64,000 bases of DNA from Noviluteimonas gilva (GCF_009740395.1 NZ_WOXT01000001.1:988464-1052463), one strand, 5' to 3'. Positions 40,399 to 49,783 are shown, counted from the stretch's first letter. Numbers and translations are program-made. The notes: a model not told the origin generated them from the letters alone.

Positions 40399-41166
40399 AT
40401 GCGCGCGCCCATCGCCACACTTTGCCTGCTCGCGGCCTGCGCCGCATGGCCTGCGCATGCACGCACGGTGTACCGCTGCGTGCGCGACGGCACCGTCAGT
40501 TTGTCCACCGCGCCTGAACCTGGTTCGAAGTGCGTCGCCAAACAGATCGACGACAACGCCGCGAAGGTGCCGAATCTCTGGGGCAATCTCGGCGTGGTGA
40601 AAGGTACGTTGTATGAGCGCCAGCAAGACGGAAAGACGGTGTACGGCACGCGCAAGTTGCCGGGGTCGACACCGGTGCTCGCCTTCACCGTGCAAACGCC
40701 GCCGGGTTCTCCCGCGCATGTCGGCCTGGGCGCGCTCGGTCCGCCGCAGCTCAAGCGCTTCAATGCCGAATTCCGCGCCGCCGCGAAGAAGACCGGCGTG
40801 GAGGACGCGATGCTGCGCGCCTTCGCGCACGCCGAAAGCGGATTCGATCCGAAGGCGACCTCGAGCAAGGGCGCGCAGGGCGTGATGCAACTGATGCCCG
40901 AGGTCGCGCGCGAATACGCGGTGGCCGATCCGTATTCGGCCGCGCAATCCATCGACGGCGGCGCGCGGCACCTCAAGCAACTGCTGAGGCGCTACAAGGG
41001 CGACCTGGACCTCGTCGCTGCGGCCTACAACGCCGGCATCGGCACGGTGACGCAGTACAAGGGCGTGCCGCCGTATCGCGAGACGATCGAGTACGTCGCG
41101 AAGGTGCAGGCCTTGTACGAGCGCTATCGCGACGCGATGACCAAACCGGTCAAAGCGCGCCGTTAA
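40399..41166 (+). CDS. Lytic transglycosylase, SLT-like with DUF4124-like N-terminus
   Basis: A 255-residue exported murein lytic transglycosylase. After the signal peptide (ATLCLLAACAAWPAHA) comes a short DUF4124-like segment (RTVYRCVRDGTVSLSTAPEPGSKC), then the SLT domain: catalytic Glu E146 in HAESGFDP, KGAQGVMQLMP and AAYNAGIGTV near the C-terminus. It cleaves the MurNAc-GlcNAc bond. A 70%-like paralogue follows at 41237. Start ATG at 40399; the upstream in-frame start is less likely. Confidence 0.92.
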   Translation: MRAPIATLCLLAACAAWPAHARTVYRCVRDGTVSLSTAPEPGSKCVAKQIDDNAAKVPNLWGNLGVVKGTLYERQQDGKTVYGTRKLPGSTPVLAFTVQTPPGSPAHVGLGALGPPQLKRFNAEFRAAAKKTGVEDAMLRAFAHAESGFDPKATSSKGAQGVMQLMPEVAREYAVADPYSAAQSIDGGARHLKQLLRRYKGDLDLVAAAYNAGIGTVTQYKGVPPYRETIEYVAKVQALYERYRDAMTKPVKARR

Positions 41167-41236
41167 GCCGCCATTGCTGCGGCGCATACACGGTCTTCAC
41201 GCAGTACTGAACAGTCGGCGCGTTTCATGGCGCCCG

Positions 41237-42007
41237 ATGTATCTCCGATTCGCCATCGCCGGTTTGCTCTGCCTGCTGCCTTTCGCGGGCGCGCAGGCAC
41301 GCACCGTGTACGAATGTCTCAAGGACGATCGGTTGAGTCTGTCGACCGCGCCCGAGCCCGGTTCGAAGTGCAAGCCCAAGCGCGTCAACGACCGCAAGGC
41401 CAAGGTGAAGAACTTCTGGGGCGACCAGGGCCCTGTGCGCGGCAACCTGTATACGACGCGCATGAACGGCAAGGTCGTTTACAGCACGCGGCCGATCAAG
41501 GGATGGAAGGAAGTGGCCGAGCCCGTGCGCGTTCGCGCGCCGCGCGATTCGTGGGCGCATGAAGGCTACGGTGAAGTCGGCAAGCCACGCTTGGACGTGT
41601 TCGCTGCGCAGTTTCTCGCGGCGGCGAAGAAGACCGGCGTCGAAGATGCGTGGCTGCGCGCCATCGCGCATGCCGAAAGCGACTTCAACGCACGCGCGCT
41701 GTCGCCGAAAGGTGCGCGCGGCGTGATGCAACTGATGCCGGCGCTCGCGCGCGCCTATGGCGTGTCGGATCCGTATCAATCGGCGCAATGCATCGACGGC
41801 GCCGCGCGCCACATCCGCGATCTCATGCGTCGCTACAAGGGCGACCTGGTTCTCGTCGCCGCTGCCTACAACGCAGGCACCGGCGCGGTCGATCGTTACG
41901 GCGGCGTGCCGCCGTACGCCGAAACCGAGGACTACGTGGAAAAGGTGCAGGCCCTCTATGAGCGCTACCGCACCGCGCTGAAGAAGCCGGCAACCCGCAA
42001 AAGCTGA
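41237..42007 (+). CDS. Lytic transglycosylase paralogue, SLT-like with DUF4124-like N-terminus
   Basis: A 256-residue tandem paralogue of the preceding gene: signal peptide (FAIAGLLCLLPFAGAQA), RTVYECLKDDRLSLSTAPEPGSKC, and SLT motifs HAESDFNARA (catalytic E147), KGARGVMQLMPALARAYGV, AAYNAGTGAVDRYGGVPPY. Both proteins share the same unusual N-terminal domain and linker, confirming recent duplication. Peptidoglycan remodelling role. Confidence 0.92.
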   Translation: MYLRFAIAGLLCLLPFAGAQARTVYECLKDDRLSLSTAPEPGSKCKPKRVNDRKAKVKNFWGDQGPVRGNLYTTRMNGKVVYSTRPIKGWKEVAEPVRVRAPRDSWAHEGYGEVGKPRLDVFAAQFLAAAKKTGVEDAWLRAIAHAESDFNARALSPKGARGVMQLMPALARAYGVSDPYQSAQCIDGAARHIRDLMRRYKGDLVLVAAAYNAGTGAVDRYGGVPPYAETEDYVEKVQALYERYRTALKKPATRKS

Positions 42008-42079
42008 GCCTGCGGACGCAACGCTCACCGCGCGCGGGGTAGTGTCCCCGGTTGTCGCCTGACGCCGCACGGAAGCACG

Positions 42080-42418
42080 ATGTCGCTCGCTCATCGTTAC
42101 GAACCCAAGGAGCCCGAGCGGGCGAGCGTGGATGCGCGCGCCGGTCCCGCGGTCCTGGAGTTCGGCGCGCCGTGGTGCGGGCACTGCATCGCCGCGCAGC
42201 CGGCGATCGAAGCGGCCTTCGCCGAACACACCGACGTGCATCACCTGAAGATCGAAGACGGTCGCGGCTTGCCGCTCGGACGTTCGTTTCGCGTGAAGCT
42301 GTGGCCGACGCTGGTGTTCCTGCGCGATGGCGAAGAAGTCGCGCGTCTCGTGCGCCCGACGACCCCCGGACCGATCGCCGAAGCCCTGGCCCGCATCGAT
42401 CCCCCGGCATCGCCATGA
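42080..42418 (+). CDS. Thioredoxin-family protein
   Basis: A 112-residue thioredoxin-fold protein with active site WCGHC (in FGAPWCGHCIAAQPAI) and the cis-Pro segment LWPTLVFLRDG. No signal peptide, so cytoplasmic; it likely reduces disulfides in partner proteins. The CGHC pair is more PDI-like than the classical CGPC. Its stop overlaps the start of the hybrid kinase gene (ATGA), an unusual coupling. Confidence 0.88.
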   Translation: MSLAHRYEPKEPERASVDARAGPAVLEFGAPWCGHCIAAQPAIEAAFAEHTDVHHLKIEDGRGLPLGRSFRVKLWPTLVFLRDGEEVARLVRPTTPGPIAEALARIDPPASP

Positions 42419-44748
42419 TCGAAGACCCCGCGCCGCCGGCCATGCATCCGCGCGCGGGCGAAGGGCCGCAGGCCTCCGCGCGCTGGCTGGAGATCGCCGA
42501 CCGCGCGGATGTCGGCTTGCTGCGCGTGGATGCGGGCGGACATCTGATCGACGTGAACCCGGCGGCCGCGCGCATGCTCGGGCGCGGCATCGATGTCCTG
42601 CGCGGCATGGCCTTCGATTCGCTGGGCGATCTCGCCGATCGCGAAGCGATGCAACGTGCGATGGGTGCGCTGCATGCCGGGAAGCGGCCCTCGACCGTCG
42701 CGATCCAGATCGCACGCCCCGATGGCGGATCGCTCGCGGCGATGGCGCGCTTCACGGCGGTGCGCGATTTCACCGGCGTGTTGCGCGCGGCGACCATCAC
42801 CTTGCTCGAACTGGACGAAGGCGAACTGCCCACGCTCATCGAACCGCAGCGCCCGCGCGAGCCCATCGCCTCGGACATGAGCTATCGCGCGCTGTTCGAG
42901 GACATCGACCAGGGCTTCTGCGTGATCGACGTGCTGTTCGAGGGCGAGGAGCCCGTCGACTATCGCTTCATCGAAACCAATCGCGAGTTCGAGCGCTACA
43001 CCGGTTTGGTCGACGTGGTCGGCAAGACGATGCGCGAGCTCGTGCCCGACCTCGAGCCGCACTGGTATCAGTTCTACGGCGATGTCGCGCGCAGCCAGCG
43101 GCCTGCGCGCACGATGTTGCAAGCGCAGGCGCTCGGCCGCTGGTATGAAGCGCATGCGTTTCCGTTCGGCTCGGCCAGGAGCGGTCGCGTCGCGGTGCTC
43201 TTCGAAGACATCTCCACGCGCACGCGCACCGAAGTTGCATTGCGCGACAGCGAAGAGCGCTTCCGGTGTCTGGCGAACGCCTCGCCCTCGATCCTGTGGA
43301 GCGCGACGTCCGACGGCGCGATGACCTGGCTCAGCGATCGCTGGACCGAATACACCGGCCAGGGGCTGGACGTGAGTCGCGAAGAGCGCAACAGCCTGAT
43401 CCATTCCGGCGATCGCGAATCCGTCACGACCGCCTGGCATCGCGCCTTCCAGGGCGAGCCGTTCGAAACCGAGTTGCGCCTGCGTCGCCGCGATGGTGTC
43501 TATCGGTGGTTCCTCGTGCGCGCGAATCCATCGCACGACGATGCAGGCCAACTGACGGGTTGGTACGGCGCGACCACCGACATCCACGATCACAAGCTGG
43601 CCGAACACGCGCTGCGCGAAGTGGATCAACGCAAGGACGAGTTCCTCGCCACGCTCGCGCACGAATTGCGTAATCCGCTCGCGCCGCTGCGCAACTGCCT
43701 GCACATCCTGCGCATGGCCGAGCAGGGCGAAGCCGGCGCGCACGTCGACATGCAACGCCTGCACGGCGTGATGGAGCGGCAGGTCGCGCAACTCGTGCGG
43801 CTCGTCGACGATCTGCTCGAGGTCTCGCGCATCACGCGCGGCATGGTGCCCTTGCACCTGCAGGCGGTGGCGTTGGCCGATGTCATCGAACGCGCCGTCG
43901 AAACCAGCCGGCCGTTGATCGATGGCGGGCATCACGCGCTGGTCGTGTCTGTTCCGGCCAGGCCGATGGTGCTGCACGCCGATCCCGTTCGCCTGGCGCA
44001 GGTGCTGTCCAACTTGCTCAACAACGCGGCGAAGTACACCGAACCCGGCGGCCGCATCGTGCTGGATGCGCGTCGCGAAGGCGATGAAGCGGTGATCATC
44101 GTGCAGGACAACGGTCTGGGCATCGCGACGGACCAGATCACGCGCGTGTTCGATCTCTTCAGCCAGGCCGAGCATTCGATCGGGCATGCGGCGGGGGGAC
44201 TCGGCATCGGGTTGACGCTCGTGCGCAGCCTCGTGGAAATGCACGGCGGTTCGGTCATCGCGCGCAGCGCCGGCCTGGGGCAGGGCAGCGAATTCGAAGT
44301 GCGCTTGCCGCTCGCGCAGGGCGAGCCCGATCCGACGGCCGCGGATGAGACGACACCGACCTCCGGCACGCGCAGGCGCTTGCTCGTGGTCGACGACAAT
44401 CGCGAACACACCGATTCGCTCGCGCTGTTCCTGCGCATGCAGGGGCATCAGGTGCGCACGGCCTACGACGCAGCGTCTGCACTCACCTGGCAGGTCGCGT
44501 TCGCGCCCGATGCGGTGCTGCTCGATCTCGGCATGCCGGGTGTGGACGGCTACGAAGTGTGTCGACGCATGCGCATGGCCGAGGGCGGCGATGCACTCGT
44601 CATCGTCGCGATCACCGGTTGGGGCCAGGCCGAAGTGCGCATGCGCACCGCGGAAGCGGGCTTCGATGCGCACGTGGTGAAACCGGTCGATCCGGTGGCG
44701 CTCGAAAACCTCGTCGACTCGCTACTGCGAATGAAACACCGCACGTAA
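42415..44748 (+). CDS. PAS-containing hybrid sensor histidine kinase
   Basis: A 777-residue soluble hybrid kinase. PAS domains lie at about 22-135, 158-275 and 283-395 (RLEIADRADVGLL, YRALFEDIDQGFCVID, FRCLANASPSILWSA). HisKA carries the H-box LATLAHELRNPLAPLRN with H416; HATPase_c has NLLNNAAKYTEPGG, GLGIATDQI and GGLGIGLTLVRSLVE. A C-terminal receiver has D704 in LLDLGMPG. No membrane segment is seen, so it senses cytoplasmic signals. Partner output regulator is not in the window. It is translationally coupled to the thioredoxin-like gene. Confidence 0.93.
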   Translation: MIEDPAPPAMHPRAGEGPQASARWLEIADRADVGLLRVDAGGHLIDVNPAAARMLGRGIDVLRGMAFDSLGDLADREAMQRAMGALHAGKRPSTVAIQIARPDGGSLAAMARFTAVRDFTGVLRAATITLLELDEGELPTLIEPQRPREPIASDMSYRALFEDIDQGFCVIDVLFEGEEPVDYRFIETNREFERYTGLVDVVGKTMRELVPDLEPHWYQFYGDVARSQRPARTMLQAQALGRWYEAHAFPFGSARSGRVAVLFEDISTRTRTEVALRDSEERFRCLANASPSILWSATSDGAMTWLSDRWTEYTGQGLDVSREERNSLIHSGDRESVTTAWHRAFQGEPFETELRLRRRDGVYRWFLVRANPSHDDAGQLTGWYGATTDIHDHKLAEHALREVDQRKDEFLATLAHELRNPLAPLRNCLHILRMAEQGEAGAHVDMQRLHGVMERQVAQLVRLVDDLLEVSRITRGMVPLHLQAVALADVIERAVETSRPLIDGGHHALVVSVPARPMVLHADPVRLAQVLSNLLNNAAKYTEPGGRIVLDARREGDEAVIIVQDNGLGIATDQITRVFDLFSQAEHSIGHAAGGLGIGLTLVRSLVEMHGGSVIARSAGLGQGSEFEVRLPLAQGEPDPTAADETTPTSGTRRRLLVVDDNREHTDSLALFLRMQGHQVRTAYDAASALTWQVAFAPDAVLLDLGMPGVDGYEVCRRMRMAEGGDALVIVAITGWGQAEVRMRTAEAGFDAHVVKPVDPVALENLVDSLLRMKHRT

Positions 44749-44751
44749 AAA

Positions 44752-44789
44752 CCCCTCCCCTGCAACGCAGGGGAGGGGTTGGGGTGGGG
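44752..44789 (+). repeat. CTCCCCTGC palindrome with G-quadruplex motif, copy 3
   Basis: A 12-bp inverted repeat with an AAC loop and then TTGGGGTGGGG. Four runs of four Gs lie between 44770 and 44789. It starts directly after the hybrid kinase stop and lies between convergent genes. Confidence 0.75.
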
Positions 44790-44806
44790 TCGCTTTCGCT
44801 AAATCG

Positions 44807-45220
44807 TCAGCTGGTCCGACCCGTGCTGTCACCACGATTCTGCTGCGACTCCGAGCCCTGCTGCATATCGCGATCGCTCGACTGCGAGCCCGCGCGATTC
44901 CAGGCGGCTTCGCATGCCTTGCCCGCGCCGTCGTCCCACTTCAGCGCCTTCTGGTTGCCCTTGGTGCTGTTCTCGTAATCGCTGCGCAGTTGTTTCTCGG
45001 AATCGCTGAAGCTTTGTCCGCCGCTGCCGTACTGCTGACGGCCCTGTTCACCGGTCTGGTAGGCGGACTGATAGTCCTCGAACGGCTTGCCCTGCTGGTA
45101 ATAGGGTTCGTTCTGGAACTGCTGCTTCCAATACTGTTGCGAGCCTTGCTGGCCGGAAGCGTTCTGCTGGTTGGATTGCGACGACGGGTTCTGCGACCCT
45201 TGGTTCTGCTGATTTGCCAT
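44807..45220 (-). CDS. Gln/Asn/Ser-rich hydrophilic protein
   Basis: A 137-residue disordered-looking protein, rich in Gln, Ser, Asn and Gly with few hydrophobic residues (MANQQNQGSQNPSSQSNQQN, YWKQQFQNEPYYQQGKPFED). A conserved-looking core YQSAYQTGEQGRQQYG precedes a charged segment and KWDDGAGKACEAAWNRAG. No domain known; composition recalls stress-related hydrophilins. It has a GAGGAAT ribosome-binding site. Function not assigned. Confidence 0.7.
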   Translation of the reverse strand: MANQQNQGSQNPSSQSNQQNASGQQGSQQYWKQQFQNEPYYQQGKPFEDYQSAYQTGEQGRQQYGSGGQSFSDSEKQLRSDYENSTKGNQKALKWDDGAGKACEAAWNRAGSQSSDRDMQQGSESQQNRGDSTGRTS

Positions 45221-45331
45221 CTCGACATTCCTCCACTGCGGCCGAAGATGGCCGTCGCACGACGTTACGCATGCGACCGTTAGCGGAGTTTTTGCGAGCG
45301 GTGAAGGTGTCGCTAACTTGGTTCAGCGTGC

Positions 45332-45607
45332 TTAACCGAGCGCGGGGAATTGCGTGGTCATTCGCACGCCGTGCACGACGCCCCAGCGAATGCCGATGCG
45401 ATGCAAGCGCGCTTCCATCGCCGCGCGCATCGGTGGCGGCGTGCGTTGCAGGATCGCGGCGTGGCGTTCGGCCCATGCCGAGGCGAGTGCGAAGACGTTG
45501 CCGGCCATCGATTGGATCCGCGGCATTTCGCGGTCGAGGGCTTCGAGTTCTGCTTCCAGTGCCGGCCCAAGATCGACCGTCTGCCCCGCAATGGCCTGCT
45601 CGTGCAT
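45332..45607 (-). CDS. Hypothetical protein
   Basis: A 91-residue protein (MHEQAIAGQTVDLGPALEAE). Helical with LEALDREMPRIQSMAGNVFALASAWAERH and a C-terminal RIGIRWGVVHGVRM. Longer in-frame reading to 45694 is possible; the start at 45607 is preferred. No domain recognised. Divergent from the GGDEF-EAL gene 186 bases away. Confidence 0.6.
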   Translation of the reverse strand: MHEQAIAGQTVDLGPALEAELEALDREMPRIQSMAGNVFALASAWAERHAAILQRTPPPMRAAMEARLHRIGIRWGVVHGVRMTTQFPALG

Positions 45608-45793
45608 GATGTTGCCCCTGTCGCCCGTAGGCGTCCTGGCGGCAAACTCGCGGGTCGCGAGTGCAGCCGTCGTGACGATGCACCCTTGAACCATTCGTCC
45701 GCCGAGACGTGCGTTGCATCAACAAAGTGACGCAGCGCACGGAATGGGCCCCAAGCCGGTCCTACGCTGCCAGGTCAGGGGGATCCACGGTCC

Positions 45794-48709
45794 ATGGTCG
45801 TTAAATTCGGTCGATCGCCGGCACATGACGGTGCGGCGCAGCATTCGCTGCCCGACCGGTTGCTGCGTGCGCCGACCCCGCAGGCCGTGGTGGAGGCGTG
45901 GTTCGAGGCCGACCCGCAACTGGATACCCATTGCGCCTGCGTCCTCTGGTCGACCCATTGGCCGCGCGACATCGAGGCGTTCCCGCCCGCGTGCGCGGAC
46001 GCCAAGGTCATCGCCGACGCCATCGACGCCGTCTCCCGCATCCGCGCGGGCGAGAACGACGACAGCAGCCCGCGCGTGCTCTACGACGACGGCGAAGGCG
46101 CGGTGGCCGTGCTCAACAGCCCGCACGCCGCAATCGATCTGTGCCCCGCGTCCGTTGCGCGCCTGGGCGAAACCCTCGACCTGCGCCGCATGCGCGAAAG
46201 CGTCGAGCGCCTGGAGCAGGCCGAGAAGTTGCAGCGCTCGCTCTACGCGATCGCCGACATGGCCGGCTCGGACCTCGAGATGCCGGACATGCTGCGCGGC
46301 CTGCATCGCATCGTCGCCGACCTGATGTACGCGGAGAACTTCTACATCGCGCTGTACGACCGCGATCGCGATGCGCTGCGCTTCCTCTATTTCGCCGACG
46401 TCGTCGACGACCAGGTCCTCTCGCCGGAAGAAGAGATCCCGCTCGCGCGGATCGAACGCGGCCTGACGTGGTACCTCACCCGCGACAAGCGTCCGCTGAT
46501 GGGCTCCACGGCCGACCTGATGCAGCAGGTGTCGGGCCCGCTGCGCCTGCATGGCGCGGACAGCTCCGACTGGCTCGGCGTGCCGATGATGCGCGACGGC
46601 GACGTGCGCGGCGTAGTGGTCGTGCAGAGCTACACCGGCTCGCGCTGCTACACGACGGCGGAGATGTCGCTGCTCGCGTTCGTCGCCGAGCACATCCTCA
46701 CGGCGCTGGAGCGCAAGAGCGGTCGCGTCGAACTGGAACGGCACGTCGTCGAGCGCACGCAGCAGCTGCAGGTCGCCAACAGCGAGTTGCGCCGCGAAGT
46801 CGCCGAGCGCGAACGCGGCGAACGTCTGCAGGCCGCGTTGTACCGCATCGCCGCGCTGGCGAGCCTGGACGAGACGAGCGCGCACTTCTATCGCCACGTG
46901 CACGCGGTCGTCGGCGAATTGATCGAGGCGAAGAACTTCTACATCGCGCTGCTTTCGGACGACGGCAACACCGTGTCGTTCCCCTACGCGGCCGACGAAT
47001 TCGAACGCGACTGGAGCGCGCGCTCCTATGGCCGCGGCCTGACCGAACACGTGCTGCGCACGCAACGCCCCGCGCTGGTCACGCGCGACAGCGCGCTGAC
47101 GATGGTGGCGGCCGGCGAGATCGACAGCGAAATGCTTGCGGCGCCGACGCTGGTCTGGCTCGGCGCGCCGCTGCTCAGCACCGACGGCGCGATCGGCGTC
47201 GTCGCCGTGCAGAGTTACGACCGCGGCGATGTCTACAACGAGCGCGACGCCGAACTGCTGACCTTCGTCTCCTACCAGATCGGCAGCTCGCTGCAGCGCC
47301 GGCGCGCGGCGGAACTGCTGCGCCAGGCGAATGCCGAACTCGAACATCGCGTCGAAGCGCGCACCGTCGAATTGCGCGAACAGATCGCCGTACGCGAACA
47401 GGTCGAAGCGCAGTTGCAACACCAGGTCATGCACGATGCGCTGACCAGCCTGCCCAACCGTGTGTATCTGCGCGATCGCATCGAACGCGCGCTGGCCGGC
47501 GCGCGCCGCGACGACAGTTGCGGATTCGGGCTGCTCTACATCGACGTCGACCGCTTCAAGGTGGTCAACGACAGCCTGGGCCACAGCGCCGGCGATGCCG
47601 TGCTGCAACAAGTGTCCAGGCGCCTGGCCGGTTGCGTGCGCAACCCCGACGTGGTCGCGCGCATCGCCGGCGACGAGTTCGTCATGCTGCTGGAACACGT
47701 GCAGAACCACGAGACCGCGTGCAAGGTCGCGCAACGCGTGCTGCGCGCGCTCACGCCGCCGCTGCACGTGGCCGGACGCGAGATCCAGTTGTCGTGCAGC
47801 ATCGGCATCGCGATCGCGGGCCCGGATTGCGAATCGGTCGACCGCATCCTGCACGACGCCGACGTCGCGCTCTATCGCGCGAAGGACGCGGGCCGCAACC
47901 GCTTCGTGTTGTTCGACGATGCGATGCACAAGACCGCGATGGGCGTGCTCGACCTCGAGCAGGCCCTGCGCGATGCGCTGATCCGCGACGAGTTCGAACC
48001 GTGGTTCCAACCCATCGTGCGCCTGGAAGACGCCAGCGTCGTGGGCTACGAAGCGCTGTTGCGCTGGCGCCATCCCACGCGCGGCGTGCTCACGCCGTCG
48101 GCTTTCCTCAAGGTCGCCGAAGACAGCGGGCTGGTCGGACAGATCGATTGGCGCATGTTCCGCCTTGCGCTGGAAGCCGCGCGCCCGATGGTGTGCGAAT
48201 CGCGCGACGGCGTGCTGCGCTACCTCACGCTCAATGTGTCGCCGCGCCTGTTCCTGCACACCGACTTCGACAAGCGATTGCTGGAACTCGTCGACGAGAT
48301 CGGCTTCGATTCCACCGCGCTGCGCCTGGAAGTGACCGAAGGCACGCTGCTCGGCGATCCGGAGAACGTGGTGGCGATGCTGCATCGCCTGGCCGAGCGT
48401 GGCGTCGAGGCGGCGCTCGATGATTTCGGCACCGGTTACTCATCGCTCGGCCACGTGCATCAGTTCCCGCTGAAGATGATCAAGATCGACCAGAGCTTCG
48501 TGGCGCCCTTCGCCAACGGCGTGCCCTCGCGCAGCTCGGCGTTGATCGAAGCGATCCTCGCGCTCGGCAACGCACTCGGGACCGAGATCGTCGCCGAAGG
48601 CGTCGAGACCGACGCGCAGTGGGCCGTGTTGCGCGCGATGGGCTGCGTGTACGGCCAGGGTTACCGATTCGCGTACCCCGCGCCGGCCGGCCATTGGCTG
48701 GGACAGTGA
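45794..48709 (+). CDS. GAF-GGDEF-EAL cyclic-di-GMP protein
   Basis: A 971-residue soluble signalling protein. Two GAF-type sensor domains lie at about 140-300 (YAIADMAGSDLEMPDMLRGL) and 345-500 (YRIAALASLDETSAHFYRHV), joined by a coiled coil. GGDEF domain (about 540-700) has MHDALTSLPNR and RIAGDEFVMLLEH; the first Gly of GGDEF is Ala, which is tolerated in active cyclases. EAL domain (about 715-960) has YEALLRWRHP, DDFGTGYSSL and KIDQSF. It probably makes and/or breaks c-di-GMP. No membrane segment found. Confidence 0.94.
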   Translation: MVVKFGRSPAHDGAAQHSLPDRLLRAPTPQAVVEAWFEADPQLDTHCACVLWSTHWPRDIEAFPPACADAKVIADAIDAVSRIRAGENDDSSPRVLYDDGEGAVAVLNSPHAAIDLCPASVARLGETLDLRRMRESVERLEQAEKLQRSLYAIADMAGSDLEMPDMLRGLHRIVADLMYAENFYIALYDRDRDALRFLYFADVVDDQVLSPEEEIPLARIERGLTWYLTRDKRPLMGSTADLMQQVSGPLRLHGADSSDWLGVPMMRDGDVRGVVVVQSYTGSRCYTTAEMSLLAFVAEHILTALERKSGRVELERHVVERTQQLQVANSELRREVAERERGERLQAALYRIAALASLDETSAHFYRHVHAVVGELIEAKNFYIALLSDDGNTVSFPYAADEFERDWSARSYGRGLTEHVLRTQRPALVTRDSALTMVAAGEIDSEMLAAPTLVWLGAPLLSTDGAIGVVAVQSYDRGDVYNERDAELLTFVSYQIGSSLQRRRAAELLRQANAELEHRVEARTVELREQIAVREQVEAQLQHQVMHDALTSLPNRVYLRDRIERALAGARRDDSCGFGLLYIDVDRFKVVNDSLGHSAGDAVLQQVSRRLAGCVRNPDVVARIAGDEFVMLLEHVQNHETACKVAQRVLRALTPPLHVAGREIQLSCSIGIAIAGPDCESVDRILHDADVALYRAKDAGRNRFVLFDDAMHKTAMGVLDLEQALRDALIRDEFEPWFQPIVRLEDASVVGYEALLRWRHPTRGVLTPSAFLKVAEDSGLVGQIDWRMFRLALEAARPMVCESRDGVLRYLTLNVSPRLFLHTDFDKRLLELVDEIGFDSTALRLEVTEGTLLGDPENVVAMLHRLAERGVEAALDDFGTGYSSLGHVHQFPLKMIKIDQSFVAPFANGVPSRSSALIEAILALGNALGTEIVAEGVETDAQWAVLRAMGCVYGQGYRFAYPAPAGHWLGQ

Positions 48710-48793
48710 AACCCGGAAGGGCGACTTTCCCTTTATAAGCGTCGGCGTAACCTGTGCCGCTTCCGGGCCGCATCGGCCCTCGGGAGTTTCGCC

Positions 48794-49306
48794 ATGACGC
48801 AAACGCTGCACGCCTTCACCGCGCCGGTGTTCATCCGCACGCTACGCAATCTGCTGCACGTCCTGCAGGCCGGGCAGAAATACGCCGCGGAGAAGAACAT
48901 CGCGCCGGACGTGCTGCTGGGCACGCGCCTGATTCCCGACATGCTGCCGCTCGTGCGACAGGTGCAGATCGCCACCGACCACGCGAAGAATTGCTGCGCG
49001 CGTTTGACGGTGACCGAAGCGATGCCCTTCCCCGATGAAGAGAAGACCTTCGAGGAACTCGAGGCGCGCATCGCGCGTTGCATCGCGTACGTCGAATCCT
49101 TCGACGCCGCGCAGTTCGAAGGCGCGGGTTCGCGTCCGATCCAGGTCAAGAGCCGCCTGGGCGAATTGAGTTTCGACGGGCAGGGTTACGTCACCAGCTT
49201 CGCGCTGCCCAACTTCTTCTTCCACGCCTCGATGGCCTACGCGATCCTGCGCGCTTCCGGCGTGCCGATCGGCAAGGCCGACTGGCTCGGCGACGTGGGG
49301 CGTTGA
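48794..49306 (+). CDS. DUF1993 family protein
   Basis: A 170-residue DUF1993 protein (DinB-like four-helix bundle): LHAFTAPVFIRTLRNLLHVLQ, LIPDMLPLVRQVQIATDHAKNC, and C-terminal NFFFHASMAYAILRASGVPIGKADWLG. Function unknown. It is two bases upstream of the CPXCG zinc protein gene. It resembles in fold, not sequence, the DinB-like gene at 3847. Confidence 0.9.
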   Translation: MTQTLHAFTAPVFIRTLRNLLHVLQAGQKYAAEKNIAPDVLLGTRLIPDMLPLVRQVQIATDHAKNCCARLTVTEAMPFPDEEKTFEELEARIARCIAYVESFDAAQFEGAGSRPIQVKSRLGELSFDGQGYVTSFALPNFFFHASMAYAILRASGVPIGKADWLGDVGR

Positions 49307-49308
49307 CC

Positions 49309-49497
49309 ATGCTGCCGAGCGTCGACATCCAGTGTCCCTACTGCGGCGAGACGATCACCGTCCTCGTCGACGACTCGGCGGGCGAGCAGCACTACATCGA
49401 AGACTGCCAGGTGTGTTGCAAGCCCATCGTGTTCGACGTCGCCTTCGACGTCGATGGCGATCCGATCGTGCGGGCCTCGTCGGAGGACGAGGCCTGA
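49309..49497 (+). CDS. CPXCG-motif cysteine-rich protein
   Basis: A 62-residue protein with two zinc-knuckle CxxC motifs: IQCPYCGETI near the N-terminus and DCQVCCKPI mid-way, then an acidic tail ASSEDEA. This is the CPXCG-motif small protein family, of unknown function. Start ATG at 49309, two bases after the DUF1993 stop. Confidence 0.92.
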   Translation: MLPSVDIQCPYCGETITVLVDDSAGEQHYIEDCQVCCKPIVFDVAFDVDGDPIVRASSEDEA

Positions 49498-49504
49498 TTC
49501 AACT

Positions 49505-49783
49505 TCAGCGCTGCGGCTCGGGCCGCGCGTTGGATCGGGAATGCGACTTGTGTTCGTCGCGGGTCACGAAGCCATCTGCGTTCGCATCCATCGCGGCGAA
49601 TGAAGCGCTGAAGCCGGCATCGCGATCGGCTTCGGTCGAGCTGATGCGTCCGTCCTTGTCGGCATCCAGGCTCGAGAACGTGTCGCCGCTCGCCGCGGGC
49701 GCGGCGATGGTCGCGGCGGTCGGCGGTGTCTGCGCGAACGCAGGCAACGCGACGGCGAGCAACAGCAGCGATAACGACTTCAT
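49505..49783 (-). CDS. Exported EF-hand calcium-binding protein
   Basis: A 92-residue protein with signal peptide (LSLLLLAVALPAFA) and two EF-hand loops, DADKDGRISSTEAD and DANADGFVTRDEHK, each with D-x-D-x-D-G spacing. Periplasmic Ca2+ binding is expected. A related two-EF-hand exported protein is at 50395 on the other strand. Confidence 0.9.
   Translation of the reverse strand: MKSLSLLLLAVALPAFAQTPPTAATIAAPAASGDTFSSLDADKDGRISSTEADRDAGFSASFAAMDANADGFVTRDEHKSHSRSNARPEPQR

Noticed and set aside
42241-44673. 810-codon open frame antisense to the hybrid kinase gene
   Set aside because: Shadow frame; kinase motifs on the plus strand are complete.
45719-48385. 888-codon open frame antisense to the GGDEF-EAL gene
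   Set aside because: Shadow of a strongly supported gene; low-complexity Arg/His-rich product.
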